A stretch of DNA of 64,000 nt, from positions 20,737,479 through 20,801,478 of the forward strand of contig NC_090743.1 in the NCBI RefSeq assembly GCF_036898095.1, read 5' to 3'. The notes under the pieces were generated by a model, which was not told the DNA's origin, ran no database searches, and worked only from the letters and a program-made list of their open reading frames with translations. Position numbers and translations under genes: made by a program. Positions 47,793-59,800 of the stretch are shown here, one piece after another. This DNA comes from Palaemon carinicauda (taxonomy: Eukaryota; Arthropoda; Malacostraca; Decapoda; Palaemonidae). Every line of letters starts with the position of its first letter. The first letter of the stretch is position 1.

Positions 47793-48187
47793 TTAAAAGA
47801 CTTTTCTGCGGAAAGCAGAGTTATCTAGGTTTAGATTTGGTTGACGTTTTTCTTCGTAAAATGTTTCTAACAATCTTAGCTCGGTCTCAAATCGAGCTTT
47901 ACATAAAATACTAAAATCAATGAGAACTGAGAAGGCTTACCCAGCGGTAGAAGGGTCCTCGAACTAATGCCTTTATGTTCAAAGGTTCTGGTAGACAACA
48001 GTTTAATTGAACTAACCACATATTCCGAACTACACTTCAGACACAAATTTATAAACAACCATAGAACATAGTTCGCTAGATAACGACTCCTTGGACTTGA
48101 GTAAATTGCCTAGAAACGTTTTACATAGAGAAACTTCAACCGAAGCTAAACCTAGATTACTTTCCTTTCAGCAGAAAAGTTTTTTAA
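47793..48187. mobile_element. TTAA-flanked element with about 80-bp inverted ends
   Basis: TTAA at 47793-47796 and 48184-48187 encloses 387 bases. The left end AAGACTTTTCTGCGGAAAG and the right end, reversed, AAAACTTTTCTGCTGAAAG begin arms that continue through 'atctaggttta' and 'gttgacgtttttcttcgta'-like sequence. TTAA is the target of piggyBac-type transposons, though the usual CCC start is absent. It has no coding capacity. Confidence 0.65.
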
Positions 48188-48274
48188 TTACCATCTATAA
48201 TCTTAAATTATCTTATTGTTGCTCATGTCTTTTACCAGTGCTTTTTATTGTTTGTACAAATGTATGCTTTTAAC

Positions 48275-48277
<3 letters not shown>

Positions 48278-48329
<52 letters not shown>
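48278..48329. repeat. (ATT)n microsatellite
   Basis: About 52 bases of ATT just before the 30-bp minisatellite. Confidence 0.95.
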
Positions 48330-48330
<1 letters not shown>

Positions 48331-48339
48331 AGTTTTTGG

Positions 48340-49740
48340 TCGACATTATGTCCTCGTCTACCGGATGTCGGCATTTTGACCGTCGGTGTTATGCTGTCAA
48401 CATTATGACCGGTGATATGTCCGACGACATTATGGCCGGTGATATTATGTCCGTCGACATTATGACCAGTAACATTATGTCCGTCGACAGTATGACCAGT
48501 AACATTATGTCCGTCGACAGTATGACCAGTAACATTATGTCCGTCGACAGTATGACCGGTGACATTATGTCCGTCGACATTATGACCAGTAACATTATGT
48601 CCGTCGACAGTATGACCAGTAACATTATGTCCGTCGACAGTATGACCAGTAACATTATGTCCGTCGACAGTATGACCGGTGACATTATGTCCGTCGACAT
48701 TATGACCAGTAACATTATGTCCGTCGACAGTATGACCGGTGACATTATGTCCGTCGACATTATGACCAGTAACATTATGTCCGTCGACAGTATGACCGGT
48801 GACATTATGTCCGTCGACATTATGGCCGGTGACATTATGTCCGTCGACAGTATGACCAGTAACATTATGTCCGTCGACAGTATGACCGGTGACATTATGT
48901 CCGTCGACATTATGACCAGTAACATTATGTCCGTCGACAGTATGACCAGTAACATTATGTCCGTCGACAGTATGACCAGTAACATTATGTCCGTCGACAG
49001 TATGACCGGTGACATTATGTCCGTCGACATTATGACCAGTAACATTATGTCCGTCGACAGTATGACCGGTGACATTATGTCCGTCGACATTATGACCAGT
49101 AACATTATGTCCGTCGACAGTATGACCGGTGACATTATGTCCGTCGACATTATGGCCGGTGACATTATGTCCGTCGACAGTATGACCAGTAACATTATGT
49201 CCGTCGACATTATGACCAGTAACATTATGTCCGTCGACAATATGACCGGTGACATTATGTCCGTCGACATTATGACCAGTAACATTATGTCCGTCGACAG
49301 TATGACCGGTGACATTATGTCCGTCGACATTATGACCAGTAACATTATGTCCGTCGACAGTATGACCGGTGACATTATGTCCGTCGACATTATGACCAGT
49401 AACATTATGTCCGTCGACAGTATGACCGGTGACATTATGTCCGTCGACATTATGACCAGTAACATTATGTCCGTCGACAGTATGACCGGTGACATTATGT
49501 CCGTCGACATTATGACCAGTAACATTATGTCCGTCGACAGTATGACCGGTGACATTATGTCCGTCGACATTATGACCAGTAACATTATGTCCGTCGACAG
49601 TATGACCAGTAACATTATGTCCGTCGACATTATGACCAGTAACATTATGTCCGTCGACAGTATGACCAGTAACATTATGTCCGTCGACATTATGACCGGT
49701 GACATTATGTCCGTCGACATTATGCCCATTGGCATTTTAT
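48340..49740. repeat. 30-bp minisatellite (SalI-type), 44 regular units plus degenerate left edge
   Basis: Regular units from 48421 to 49740 follow CCGTCGACA(G/T)TATGACC then (A/G)GT(A/G)AC and ATTATGT. Almost every unit has one GTCGAC. Only a few positions vary, giving about four main unit types. Units at 48340-48420 and the last unit are degenerate. Because 30 is divisible by three, long frames stay open on both strands; I regard these as consequences of the array and not genes. Confidence 0.97.
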
Positions 49741-49749
49741 CCGGTAACC

Positions 49750-50260
49750 GTCAAATATGGGTTTGGTATTAATGAAAAGATGTAGCTACAGGGAGTGTTA
49801 GGAGGGAAGACGTCTTAGACGCCATAAAAGTCCACTCACCATCCTCAGGAGTTGTCGATGGAACCATAATAGTAGCAGTAAAAAAATTTCCTAGATTTGT
49901 GTTTTTCTAATAAAATGTAGATAGAAATACTTGACTTGTAAGACTCTAACATGCGATATCTTATCCGAGTCATTCAACAACAACGTGTGTTATAACAATA
50001 AGAATATTTATCGATGGAGGAAGCATGATGCCTTTTGGTGTAATGAATTATTAGTATTTATATAGCATTCCTGATCGTTCTATAAACACACACACTTAAA
50101 GAGGTGAAGGAAAATTTCGGTAAATGTGTAAATTAAAACTTAAATTTGTGAAACTATATGTTGTATTTCCGTAGAGTGTATTTTACAAGCCTAAACATAA
50201 TTGACGAGATTTTGTAGGTCACTTAACCTCCTTAAGTACACTTACTATAGGCATTACATA
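49750..50260. other. Unassigned stretch
   Basis: No gene or family match. A possible minus-strand donor at 49837-49838 has no matching acceptor. Confidence 0.5.
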
Positions 50261-50269
50261 AAGAAAACG

Positions 50270-50420
50270 TTCCTAGTTTCTTTCTTGCATCTTGTCTAGT
50301 CTCTTAACTTTTACTTCACATTGCAACTGCGGGTTTCCCCCAGTTTCACAGTGCTGAATGACCTCCCAGGCCCCAGTGCTCGGCTATATGGCCGAAACTC
50401 ATAAATTTATGATGGTCATG
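50270..50420 (+). repeat. Dispersed decapod-type repeat fragment
   Basis: 'cagtttcacagtgctgaatg' followed by 'cccagtgctcggc' resembles a repeat I associate with decapod genomic sequence. Only one copy is in this window, so the call rests on recollection of the family. Confidence 0.4.
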
Positions 50421-50429
50421 CCTCTTTTG

Positions 50430-50815
50430 GCCTATGCAGTGAATCATATACATAGTAGCTAGGCGACTGAGGTGGGTTGTAAATAGGATGGAAAGGGTAT
50501 GAGGTTAACAGTGTTTTTTTAGTAGGTTTCCTTTCTATAAAGGAAATTCTCTTTGTGACTTTTTTTATTTCTTTCAGCATTAAACTTTGAGTTAATAAGG
50601 ATCAAGTAAAATAAATTTAAAAGGAAAATTTTAATACAGATGTAACGATTGATAGCTCTTGCCATGGTATTGTCACAAAAACTCCTTCAAGTTATTTATT
50701 TATCATTAGGTTATGAAAGTATATATATCAATCATTAATCCATGTTATTGTCTAGATAAGATAACAGGTGAATATCACAATAAAGTCTGTCTCAGCAAGC
50801 AGGTAAATCTGTCTG
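50430..50815. other. Unassigned AT-rich stretch
   Basis: Nothing recognised. Confidence 0.5.
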
Positions 50816-50821
50816 GATTAT

Positions 50822-51345
50822 TATTGTTTTTATTACTATTGCTAGCCAAGTTACAACCCTAGCTGGAAATAATATCCAAAGAATACCTTGGTTGGAAAAA
50901 CAGGATGTTACAGGCCCAAGGGCTCTAGCTGGTAAAGCAACCCACTGCTGAAAGGAAATAAAGAACTAACGAATAATCTACACATGAGAAGTAATAAGAA
51001 AAATATGAAATGTATATAAACGTTGAAATTGATCTGTCACATATAAACTATAAAAATAGACATGTCAACCTGGCCAAAAGAAAAGCATTTGCAACATGGT
51101 TGAACTTCTGTAGTTCCACTTATTCAACTTCCAGATTAAGAAGTTCATACCTCAATCTGGTCACAGCTGGAATAAAACTTATAGAATACCGTGTAGTAGT
51201 ATTGAGCTTTATGAGGAAGGCAATACTATTATGATTAACTGCACATTAAATACTTCGTACAGATTGGAAAGATCTGAATGCAAAGGATGGTCAGAATTAT
51301 AAAAAATCTTGTGCATCATCTACGAACAACGAATCCTTTTTTGTG
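50822..51345 (-). repeat. LINE-1 3'-end fragment
   Basis: Collinear with about 1940-2470: the tail region, then 3' untranslated sequence, then the C-terminal coding region. A small internal duplication of the 'gttggaaaaacaggatg' block is present near 50885. It is heavily diverged. Confidence 0.75.
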
Positions 51346-51349
51346 CAAT

Positions 51350-52140
51350 TCGATGTTTCTCAGTCTTGAACCGCGTACTGAATTGTTGAAGAAATTCAAG
51401 AAAATTCAAATAGATATTATGACCACAGAGTTTTCATATTTGAAAGATTATAATCTTTATTCAAGAAAAAAAAAAAGTTAAATTGTTATTCGTAGTTTGT
51501 GTAAATAAAGAATTACATAATATACTATACCAAAATAGGTGTTAATTAAGAAGAAACAAATCCAGCTCTCCATTCAAATAGATTTATTCAGAAGGCTAAC
51601 TTTATCACTCTTCACGAGCACAGTGAATGATTTATGGGGTCAAAGGGGTACAATATATAGATTAGTTGTATTGAATTGAATTGGATTAAAAAAAACAACG
51701 GAAAAAATTAAAAGAGACATTAGTCTTTTTGATAATGTTATCTGCTGGTGTCAGACAGCGAATGTTTTGATAGAAATAGATGGTTGGAATTTGCAGTTGA
51801 CATGAAAAATCGAGTGCAATAGACAATGGATAATATAAAGCCTAAGACCCAATAGAGTAAAAAAGAATGATAAATTTATAACTTAGATTAGAAACTAAAA
51901 TAATTAGTATAATCCTCTTCCCCTTCCCAAGCTAATAGACCATACGCGTATATTATTTTATTTTCGATTTAGTATTTCCCAAGTGATAAAAGAGGGCTTC
52001 CCCTCAGATAGCCGCCGGGAATCTTGGTGGGTCCGAATCCACGATGGAAATTAAAATTCCTTATAAATGACGATGTGGCATCTCTTTCCAACTTTCCCAC
52101 CATAAATCACATTTATCCTATCATCTTCCTTATTACAATG
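51350..52140. other. Unassigned AT-rich stretch
   Basis: No exon or family match. Confidence 0.5.
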
Positions 52141-52141
52141 C

Positions 52142-52142
<1 letters not shown>

Positions 52143-52219
<77 letters not shown>

Positions 52220-52258
52220 GTATGTTTTGAGTGAATAGTGCAGCACTTAATTTAAGTT

Positions 52259-52340
<82 letters not shown>

Positions 52341-52413
52341 CAACCCCAAACTGTAATTTCTTGGAAATGTGCCGATTTGCTTCCGCTGTCATAAGAAAAT
52401 CACTGTGAATGAT

Positions 52414-52470
<57 letters not shown>
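52143..52470. repeat. (GA)n, (GA)n, (TC)n microsatellite cluster
   Basis: Two GA tracts of about 74 bases (52143-52215, 52261-52335) and one TC tract of about 63 bases (52408-52470). The GA and TC tracts are mutually complementary. Confidence 0.95.
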
Positions 52471-52473
<3 letters not shown>

Positions 52474-52474
52474 A

Positions 52475-53710
52475 GTATCAGTGAGTGGGATAGCTTGTGA
52501 CCTGATATTTAAAGCGGATAGAAGAAAACCCTGGGTTATTCAAGAGAGTAATGATCATGACGATGAAGATGGCCAGTATTTTAAAGTTTAATGAAGAGAG
52601 CAATATCAACCTTAGTGATATAGTTGATAAAAAAAATCTAATGATGATGATTACAGTATCAGTGTGGATGATTATAACAAAGTTAGTGATAATGTCGAGA
52701 ATAATCTTATTTTTGAAAATGATAGCTAACGACAGCAACAACATCAATAATAATATATTACGTTGAAACTGCAACACAAACACTCTATTCTTTGCACGAA
52801 TGTGTCGCACAAAGGAAGACCAGTGACGATTTCCAAGAAGCAAACGTCATTCTGCATGTGATAACTCAAAGAAGGAACCTCGACAGTGTTATCAACCGCA
52901 GGGAAAGAAAATTGCCTTTAAAAGAACGTTTCGATTGGCAACACTGCCTCATCTGGCTCTTTGATCCAGCCGCCATGGCTCTGCTTTCTTTTCCATGTAA
53001 TTTTAGGGTGAAACAAACACTCGGTCTTTATAGTTATAATAATAAAAAAAAAATCTCGTATGTATATGTTAGAGTGAGACGAGAATTCCACCCACACGAT
53101 ATCTGAGCTGAGGCAGGGGCGTATTGGAGAGAGTCTGGTACAGAGGACAGCAGTGGGGGGGGGGGGGGGGGGGGGGGGTAATCGAAATACATGGAGGAAT
53201 TGTTGGGCCAACTCTCATGTAAGGAAGTGAAATCTGCATGTTCATTACAAACGAAGTAGTAAATAGATTGAAGCTTTAGCGATGATTTATTCTTTTTATT
53301 TTGCACATTCTGTGTATCTCAAGTATACTAAAAGAACAAAAAGATGGGCTTACAATACATTGAATAAATGCTAAATAACGGTCTGAGTAGGTGAAATGGT
53401 TGATCAGATTGTCTTAAAATGGCTCGGCTTTGTGGAAAGAATGGAATGTACAATTTGGAAGCTTAAAAAAGGATGACTGGTATACACAGAAAAGCTAAAT
53501 AAATGTAATGAAAGAGATAATGAAAGGAGGGATTTGACATCCATTAAGTGTGAGGGATATATGATTGACACAGTACTGCTGAGCCATATGAAGTATCTAA
53601 TGGCGTGGAAGTTTACTGCACATATTCTGTGATTTAGCAGTTACCATATAAAAGTGGCCGCAATCACGGTCTTCTCTTTTCTCTGGAACCAACCCTTATT
53701 AGTGGCAAAG
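52475..53710. other. Unassigned stretch
   Basis: A poly-G run lies at about 53154-53178. Acidic protein-like text near 52545-52730 is broken by stops and not called. No repeat match. Confidence 0.45.
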
Positions 53711-53714
53711 GTTA

Positions 53715-53715
53715 A

Positions 53716-53787
<72 letters not shown>

Positions 53788-54020
53788 TATAACAAATGCA
53801 GTGTTCTAGTCCACTGCATGACAAAGGCCTCGGGAATGTCCTTAGTCATGACCGGGGTTTGGTCATTGCGGATTGGCGATGGTGGAAGACGTTAGTCTGA
53901 TCGTTCACAGCAAACCAACCTTTTATAAGTGACCCTGACTAGTACAGCTTCTTTGCTGATCATGATGATACACAAACCCTTTCACAAGTTAAAGTATCCC
54001 CTCTCAGAAAGGGATTATAT

Positions 54021-54091
<71 letters not shown>
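53715..54091 (+). repeat. SINE-C copy flanked by (AT)n microsatellites
   Basis: The element at about 53796-54020 starts 'gttctagtccactgcatgac' and includes 'tgatcatgatgatacacaaa' and 'cagaaagggat'. AT tracts lie on both sides (53715-53781, 54025-54060), the second followed by (GT)n. A fragment of its start is at about 17611. Confidence 0.65.
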
Positions 54092-54093
<2 letters not shown>

Positions 54094-54303
54094 TGATTAT
54101 CAAGGTTAACATTGAAGGGAAGCTTTTGTTATACAGTAGTATGACAGTGTGCAAGACCTTTGTTATTTCCAACAGCTATTGATCACATGATGATGTATTT
54201 GGCACTTTGAAATTAATTCCCTTTTATTGTGGCCATCATAAAGCCAAGGTTGAAAGAGGATTAAGAAGTTCAGTTATTGAATCCGACGTGGGTTGCTGTG
54301 CCA

Positions 54304-54307
54304 ACCC

Positions 54308-54374
<67 letters not shown>
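54304..54374. repeat. Poly-C then (TC)n microsatellite
   Basis: About 14 C residues, then about 58 bases of TC. Confidence 0.95.
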
Positions 54375-54376
<2 letters not shown>

Positions 54377-54414
54377 GACACCAGTGGCTAAAAGTGTAGA
54401 TATCAGGGAATAAT

Positions 54415-55040
54415 CTTATTATTATTATTATTATTATTACTTACTAAGCTACAACCCTAGTTGGAAAAGCAGTATGCTATAAGCCCAGGGGCTCCAACAG
54501 GGAAAATAGCTCAGTGCGGAAAGGAAAAAAGGAAAATAAAATATTCTAAGAAGAGTAACAACAATAAATATCTCCTATATAAACTATAAAAACTTTAACA
54601 AAACAAGAGGAAGAGAAATAAGATAGGAGTGTGTGCTCGAGTGTACCCTCAAGCAAGAGAACTCTAACCCAAGACAGTGAAAGGCCATGGTACAGAGGCT
54701 ATGGCACTACCCAAGACTAGAGAACAGTGGTTTGATTTTGGAGTGTCCTTCTCCTAGAAGAGCTGCTTACCATAGCTAAAGAGTCTCTTCTACCCTTACC
54801 AAGAGGAAAGTGGCACTGAACAATTACAGTGCAGTAACCCCTTGGGTGATGAAGAATTGTTTGGTAATCTGTGTAGTCAGGTGTATGAGGATAGAGGAGA
54901 ATATGTAAAGAATATGCCAGACTATTCAGTGTGTATGTAGGCAAAGGGAAAATGAACCGTAACCAGAGAGGAGGATCCAATGTAGTACTGTCTGGCCAGT
55001 CAAAAGACCCCATAACTCTCTAGTGGTAGTATCCCTTGAA
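54415..55040 (-). repeat. SINE-A, near full length
   Basis: An (ATT)n tail, then 'gctacaaccctagttggaaa', the full body and the 5' edge near 'ctctagtggtagtatc'. It is one of the best preserved copies. Confidence 0.88.
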
Positions 55041-55249
55041 ACATTGTATTTAAAACATCGGAGCTTTCGTAATCATATTCATACATGGTAACCGATAGAT
55101 TTTCATAGTATCGATAGATAAGCCAAACCTAGCAATTCGTCCCTATAACTAAGGAGAGGATATGGAGAGGCTGATAATTTTACGACGTAAGTTTTATGTT
55201 ATGAATTCCTGAATGAGATTTGGTTATTTGAGTATATACTTAATTTTAA

Positions 55250-55386
55250 TGTTTTTAACATATTTTAAATTAATTTTTCATTACTTCTTATATCGTTTAT
55301 TTATTTCCTTATTTCCTTTACTCACTGGGCTATTTTTCCCTTGGGCTTATAGCATCTTGTTCTTCAAACTAGGGTTGTAGCTTAGC

Positions 55387-55437
<51 letters not shown>
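55250..55437 (+). repeat. SINE-A/LINE-1 3' end with (AAT)n tail
   Basis: Only the last 130 bases of the family, ending 'gggttgtagcttagctaat' and an AAT tract of about 50 bases. Confidence 0.8.
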
Positions 55438-55439
55438 GG

Positions 55440-56820
55440 GATGGAAGGGATATATGTGCCCTTATGCTGCATGCATAATTATGCGTTGCTCTCGCTCAAG
55501 GCGTTTTAAATGTTTTTTTTTCCTCCCTGAACTAGAAATGAGTTCTTGGAGATTGATAGCGTACAGACCAGCTGCGTCTAGACTTTGCTATCGCTGTAAA
55601 AGTAAACAACTCGCAGATATGTTCGTGTGGTTGTGACATCACTTCTGAAATATCGTTCTAACTGCTTTAGACCGCTACGGTTACTGTACATACAAGAGAC
55701 TAGTTGTTATAGAAGATTTCATCTGAATAAAACTTTATTAAGGGAATCAAATGAAAATGCTATTATGAAATTACAATCTCTCTTGCAGTAAATACTCGTG
55801 GGTTGAATATGATTGGAAGAACTTCACAAAGTCGATTCAACTTAACAGACATTGGGATTTATCAAACACCACTAAATCAAAACAAATAAAAACGCATCTG
55901 AGTTCAAGTCAGCAGGGGTCGTTCTTTTCGTCAAATTTGTTTATTTTGATGTTAAAATGTTGAAGCGGCGATCTGTAGTTGCAAATACAATGTTGCAGAC
56001 TTAACCCCTTTGATGTTAGTCATTATAAAAACCTTAAGATATATCCAATCATGGTCGAGTAATTATGAAAGCAATAGATTTGGATTTCTAGAAAACTACG
56101 AAATAGAAATAAACGGTTTTATCTGTATACTTTCACCAAGAATGTAAAAACACAGCAGCCTAATATTCACTAGAAATTTTGAATAGTTGAAAATTTTTAG
56201 CATGACAATGGTAATGCATTGACTTTTTTTTCTGAGATTCTAAACATCTGGACATATTGTAATTATTAAGTTTTATTTGACCAACTTTTTTATTTGTAAA
56301 AATTTAAATGCGGTTGTAGGCACTATAAACGTAAAACTTAATCCCTTATTATTGACCAGAGCTGATGGAATATGACAACTTCCTAGTTACCTACCAAACA
56401 TGATTTAATCTCTTGTGATATTCTGTTTTCTAATGCTGAAGGGCCGTCACAATAAGTATAAGTGTTTTCTAGATTATATCGTGTTTTTCTGTTCATCCAT
56501 TGTAATTGAATAGATTATGAAAATGGCTTTTTGTGCTGAACCGTAGAAAAATTACACAATAAATGTCCTTATTAATGACTGTAATTTGTGAATGATCATA
56601 ACGTAGGATCTACTATACAAGATATTACGAAAATACATAAAAAAAAAAAAAATTCAATTAAAACTATGCAGTCTGTCTAGACAGCAAGAAATCATAAATC
56701 AAAAGAGCTTTTATTTAAAACTATGCTGATTTTGGAGAAAGAAAAATCTGCATTCAATTAGTAAAGTGAAATTAGAAATACCAGAAAAAATAATAGTTTA
56801 TCAATGAAACTGAAAGGCCT
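55440..56820. other. Unassigned AT-rich stretch
   Basis: I see no credible exon pair, tandem repeat or transposon match before the 58-bp minisatellite. Confidence 0.5.
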
Positions 56821-56825
56821 ACCCG

Positions 56826-59800
56826 TAGCATTTGCAGAAGTTTTCTTGTGGGGTTAAAGTAATACCAAGTATCACGGGTACTTTGCAATATGTTTCATGC
56901 AGGATTTCAAACATATCGAGTACTGTCACCCGCAGCCTTTGCAGTTTTATTTTGTTGTGGAACTTTAGACACGTCAAGTACTGTCACCCACAGCCTTTGC
57001 AGTTTTATTTTGTTGTGGAACTTTAGACACGTCAAGAACTGTCACCCGCAGCCTTTGCAGTTTTATTTTGTTGTGGAACTTTAGACACGTCAAGCACTGT
57101 CACCCACAGCCTTTGCAGTTTTATTTTGTTGTGGAACTTTAGACACGTCAAGCACTGTCACCCACAGCATTTGCAGTTTTATTTTCTTGTGGAACTTTAG
57201 ACACGTCAAGTACTGTCACCCACAGCCTTTGCAGTTTTATTTTGTTGTGGAACTTTAGACACGTCAAGTACGGTCACCCGCAGCCTTTGCAGTTTTATTT
57301 TGTTGTGGAACTTTAGACATGTCAAGTACTGTCACCCGCAGCCTTTGCAGTTTTATTTTGTTGTGGAACTTTAGACACGTCAAGAACTGTCACCCGCAGC
57401 CTTTGCAGTTTTATTTTGTTGTGGAACTTTAGACACGTCAAGCACTGTCACCCACAGCCTTTGCAGTTTTATTTTGTTGTGGAACTTTAGACACGTCAAG
57501 CACTGTCACCCACAGCCTTTGCAGTTTTATTTTCTTGTGGCACTTCAGACGTATCAAGCAGTGTCACCTGAAGCCTTCGCAGTTTTATTTTCTTGTGGCA
57601 TTTCAAACGTATCGAGCAGTGTCACCCGAAGCCTTCGCAGTTTTATTTTCTTGTGGGACTTCAAACGTATCGAGCACTGTCACCCGCAGCCTTTGCAGTT
57701 TTATTTTCTTGTGGCACTTCAGACATATCGAGCACTGTCACCCGCAGCCTTTGCAGTTTTATTTTCTCGTGGCACTTCAGACATATCGAGCACTGTCCCC
57801 GGCACTTCAAACATATCGAGCACTGTCACCCGAAGCCTTCGCAGTTTCATTTTCTGGCGGCACTTCAAACATATCGAGCACTGTCACCCGAAACCTTCGC
57901 AGTTTCATTTTCTTGCGGCACTGCAAACATATCTAGCACTGTCACCCGAAGCCTTCGCAGTTTCATTTTCTTGCGGCACTTCAAACATATCGAGCACTGT
58001 CACCCGAAGCCTTCGCAGTTTCATTTTCTTGCGGCACTTCAAACATATCGAGCACTGTCACCCGAAGCCTTCGCAGTTTCATTTTCTTGTGGAACTTTAA
58101 ACATATCGAGCACTGTCACCCGAAGCCTTCGCAGTTTCATTTTCTTGCGGCACTTCAAACATATCGAGCACTGTCACCCGAAGCCTTCGCAGTTTCATTT
58201 TCTTGCGGCACTTCAAACATATCGAGCACTGTCACCCGAAGCCTTCGCAGTTTCATTTTCTTGTGGAACTTCAAACATATCGAGCACTGTCACACGAAGC
58301 CTTCGCAGTTTTATTTTCTTGTGGCACTTCAGACATATCGAGCACTGTCACCCGCAGCCTTTGCAGTTTTATTTTCTCGTGGCACTTCAGACATATCGAG
58401 CACTGTCCCCGGCACTTCAAACATATCGAGCACTGTCACCCGAAGCCTTCGCAGTTTCATTTTCTGGCGGCACTTCAAACATATCGAGCACTGTCACCCG
58501 AAACCTTCGCAGTTTCATTTTCTTGCGGCACTGCAAACATATCTAGCACTGTCACCCGAAGCCTTCGCAGTTTCATTTTCTTGCGGCACTTCAAACATAT
58601 CGAGCACTGTCACCCGAAGCCTTCGCAGTTTCATTTTCTTGCGGCACTTCAAACATATCGAGCACTGTCACCCGAAGCCTTCGCAGTTTCATTTTCTTGT
58701 GGAACTTTAAACATATCGAGCACTGTCACCCGAAGCCTTCGCAGTTTCATTTTCTTGCGGCACTTCAAACATATCGAGCACTGTCACCCGAAGCCTTCGC
58801 AGTTTCATTTTCTTGCGGCACTTCAAACATATCGAGCACTGTCACCCGAAGCCTTCGCAGTTTCATTTTCTTGTGGAACTTCAAACATATCGAGCACTGT
58901 CACACGAAGCCTTCGCAGTTTTATTTTCTTGTGGAACTTCAAAGATATCAAGCTCTGTGACCCGAAGCCTTTGCAATTTTATTTTCTTGTGGAACTTCAA
59001 ACGTATCAAGCACTGTCCCCCGAAGCCTTTGCAGTTTCATTCTCTTATGGAACTTTAAACATATCAAGCCCTGTCACTATCAAGCGCTGTCACCCGAAGC
59101 GGTTGCAGTTTTATTTGGTTCTTGAACTTCAACCATATCAGGCTCTGTCACAAGTAGCCTTTGCATTTTTATTTTCTTGTGGAACTTCAAATGTATCAAG
59201 CACTGTCACCCGCAGCGTTTGCAGTTTTATTTTGTTGTGGAACTTAAAAGGTATCAAGCACTGTCACCCACAGCCTTTGCAGTTTTATTTTGTTGTGGAA
59301 CTTCAAAGGTATCAAGCACTGTCACCCATAACCTTTGCTGTTTTATTTTGTTGTGGAACTTCAAAGGTATCAAGCACTGTCACCCGCAGCCTTTGCAGTT
59401 TATTTTGTTGTGGAACTTCTAACATATCAAGCACTGTCACCCGCAGCCTTTGCAGTTCTATTTTCTTGTGGAACCTCAAAGGTATCAAGCACTGTCACCC
59501 GCAGCCTTCGCAGTTTTATTTTCTTGTGGAACGTCAAACATATCAAGCACTATCACCCGCAGCCTTTGAAGTTTTAATTTCTTGTGGAACGTCAAACATA
59601 TTAAGCACTATCACCCACAGCCTTTGCAGTTTTATTTTCTTGTGGAACTTCAAACATATCAAGCACTGTCACCTGAAGCCTTTGCAGTTTTATTTTGTTG
59701 TGGAACTTCACACACATCAAACACTGTCACCCGCAGCCTTTGCAGTTTTATTTTGTTGTGGAACTTCATACACATCAAGTATTGTCACCCGTATCCTTTG

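Noticed and set aside
48216..49772. Frames of 518 codons (plus) and 448 codons (minus) over the 30-bp array
   Set aside because: They exist only because the unit is 30 bp with no stop in several frames. The start regions read from an (ATT)n tract and unrelated flank, and no promoter, splice or domain evidence supports them.
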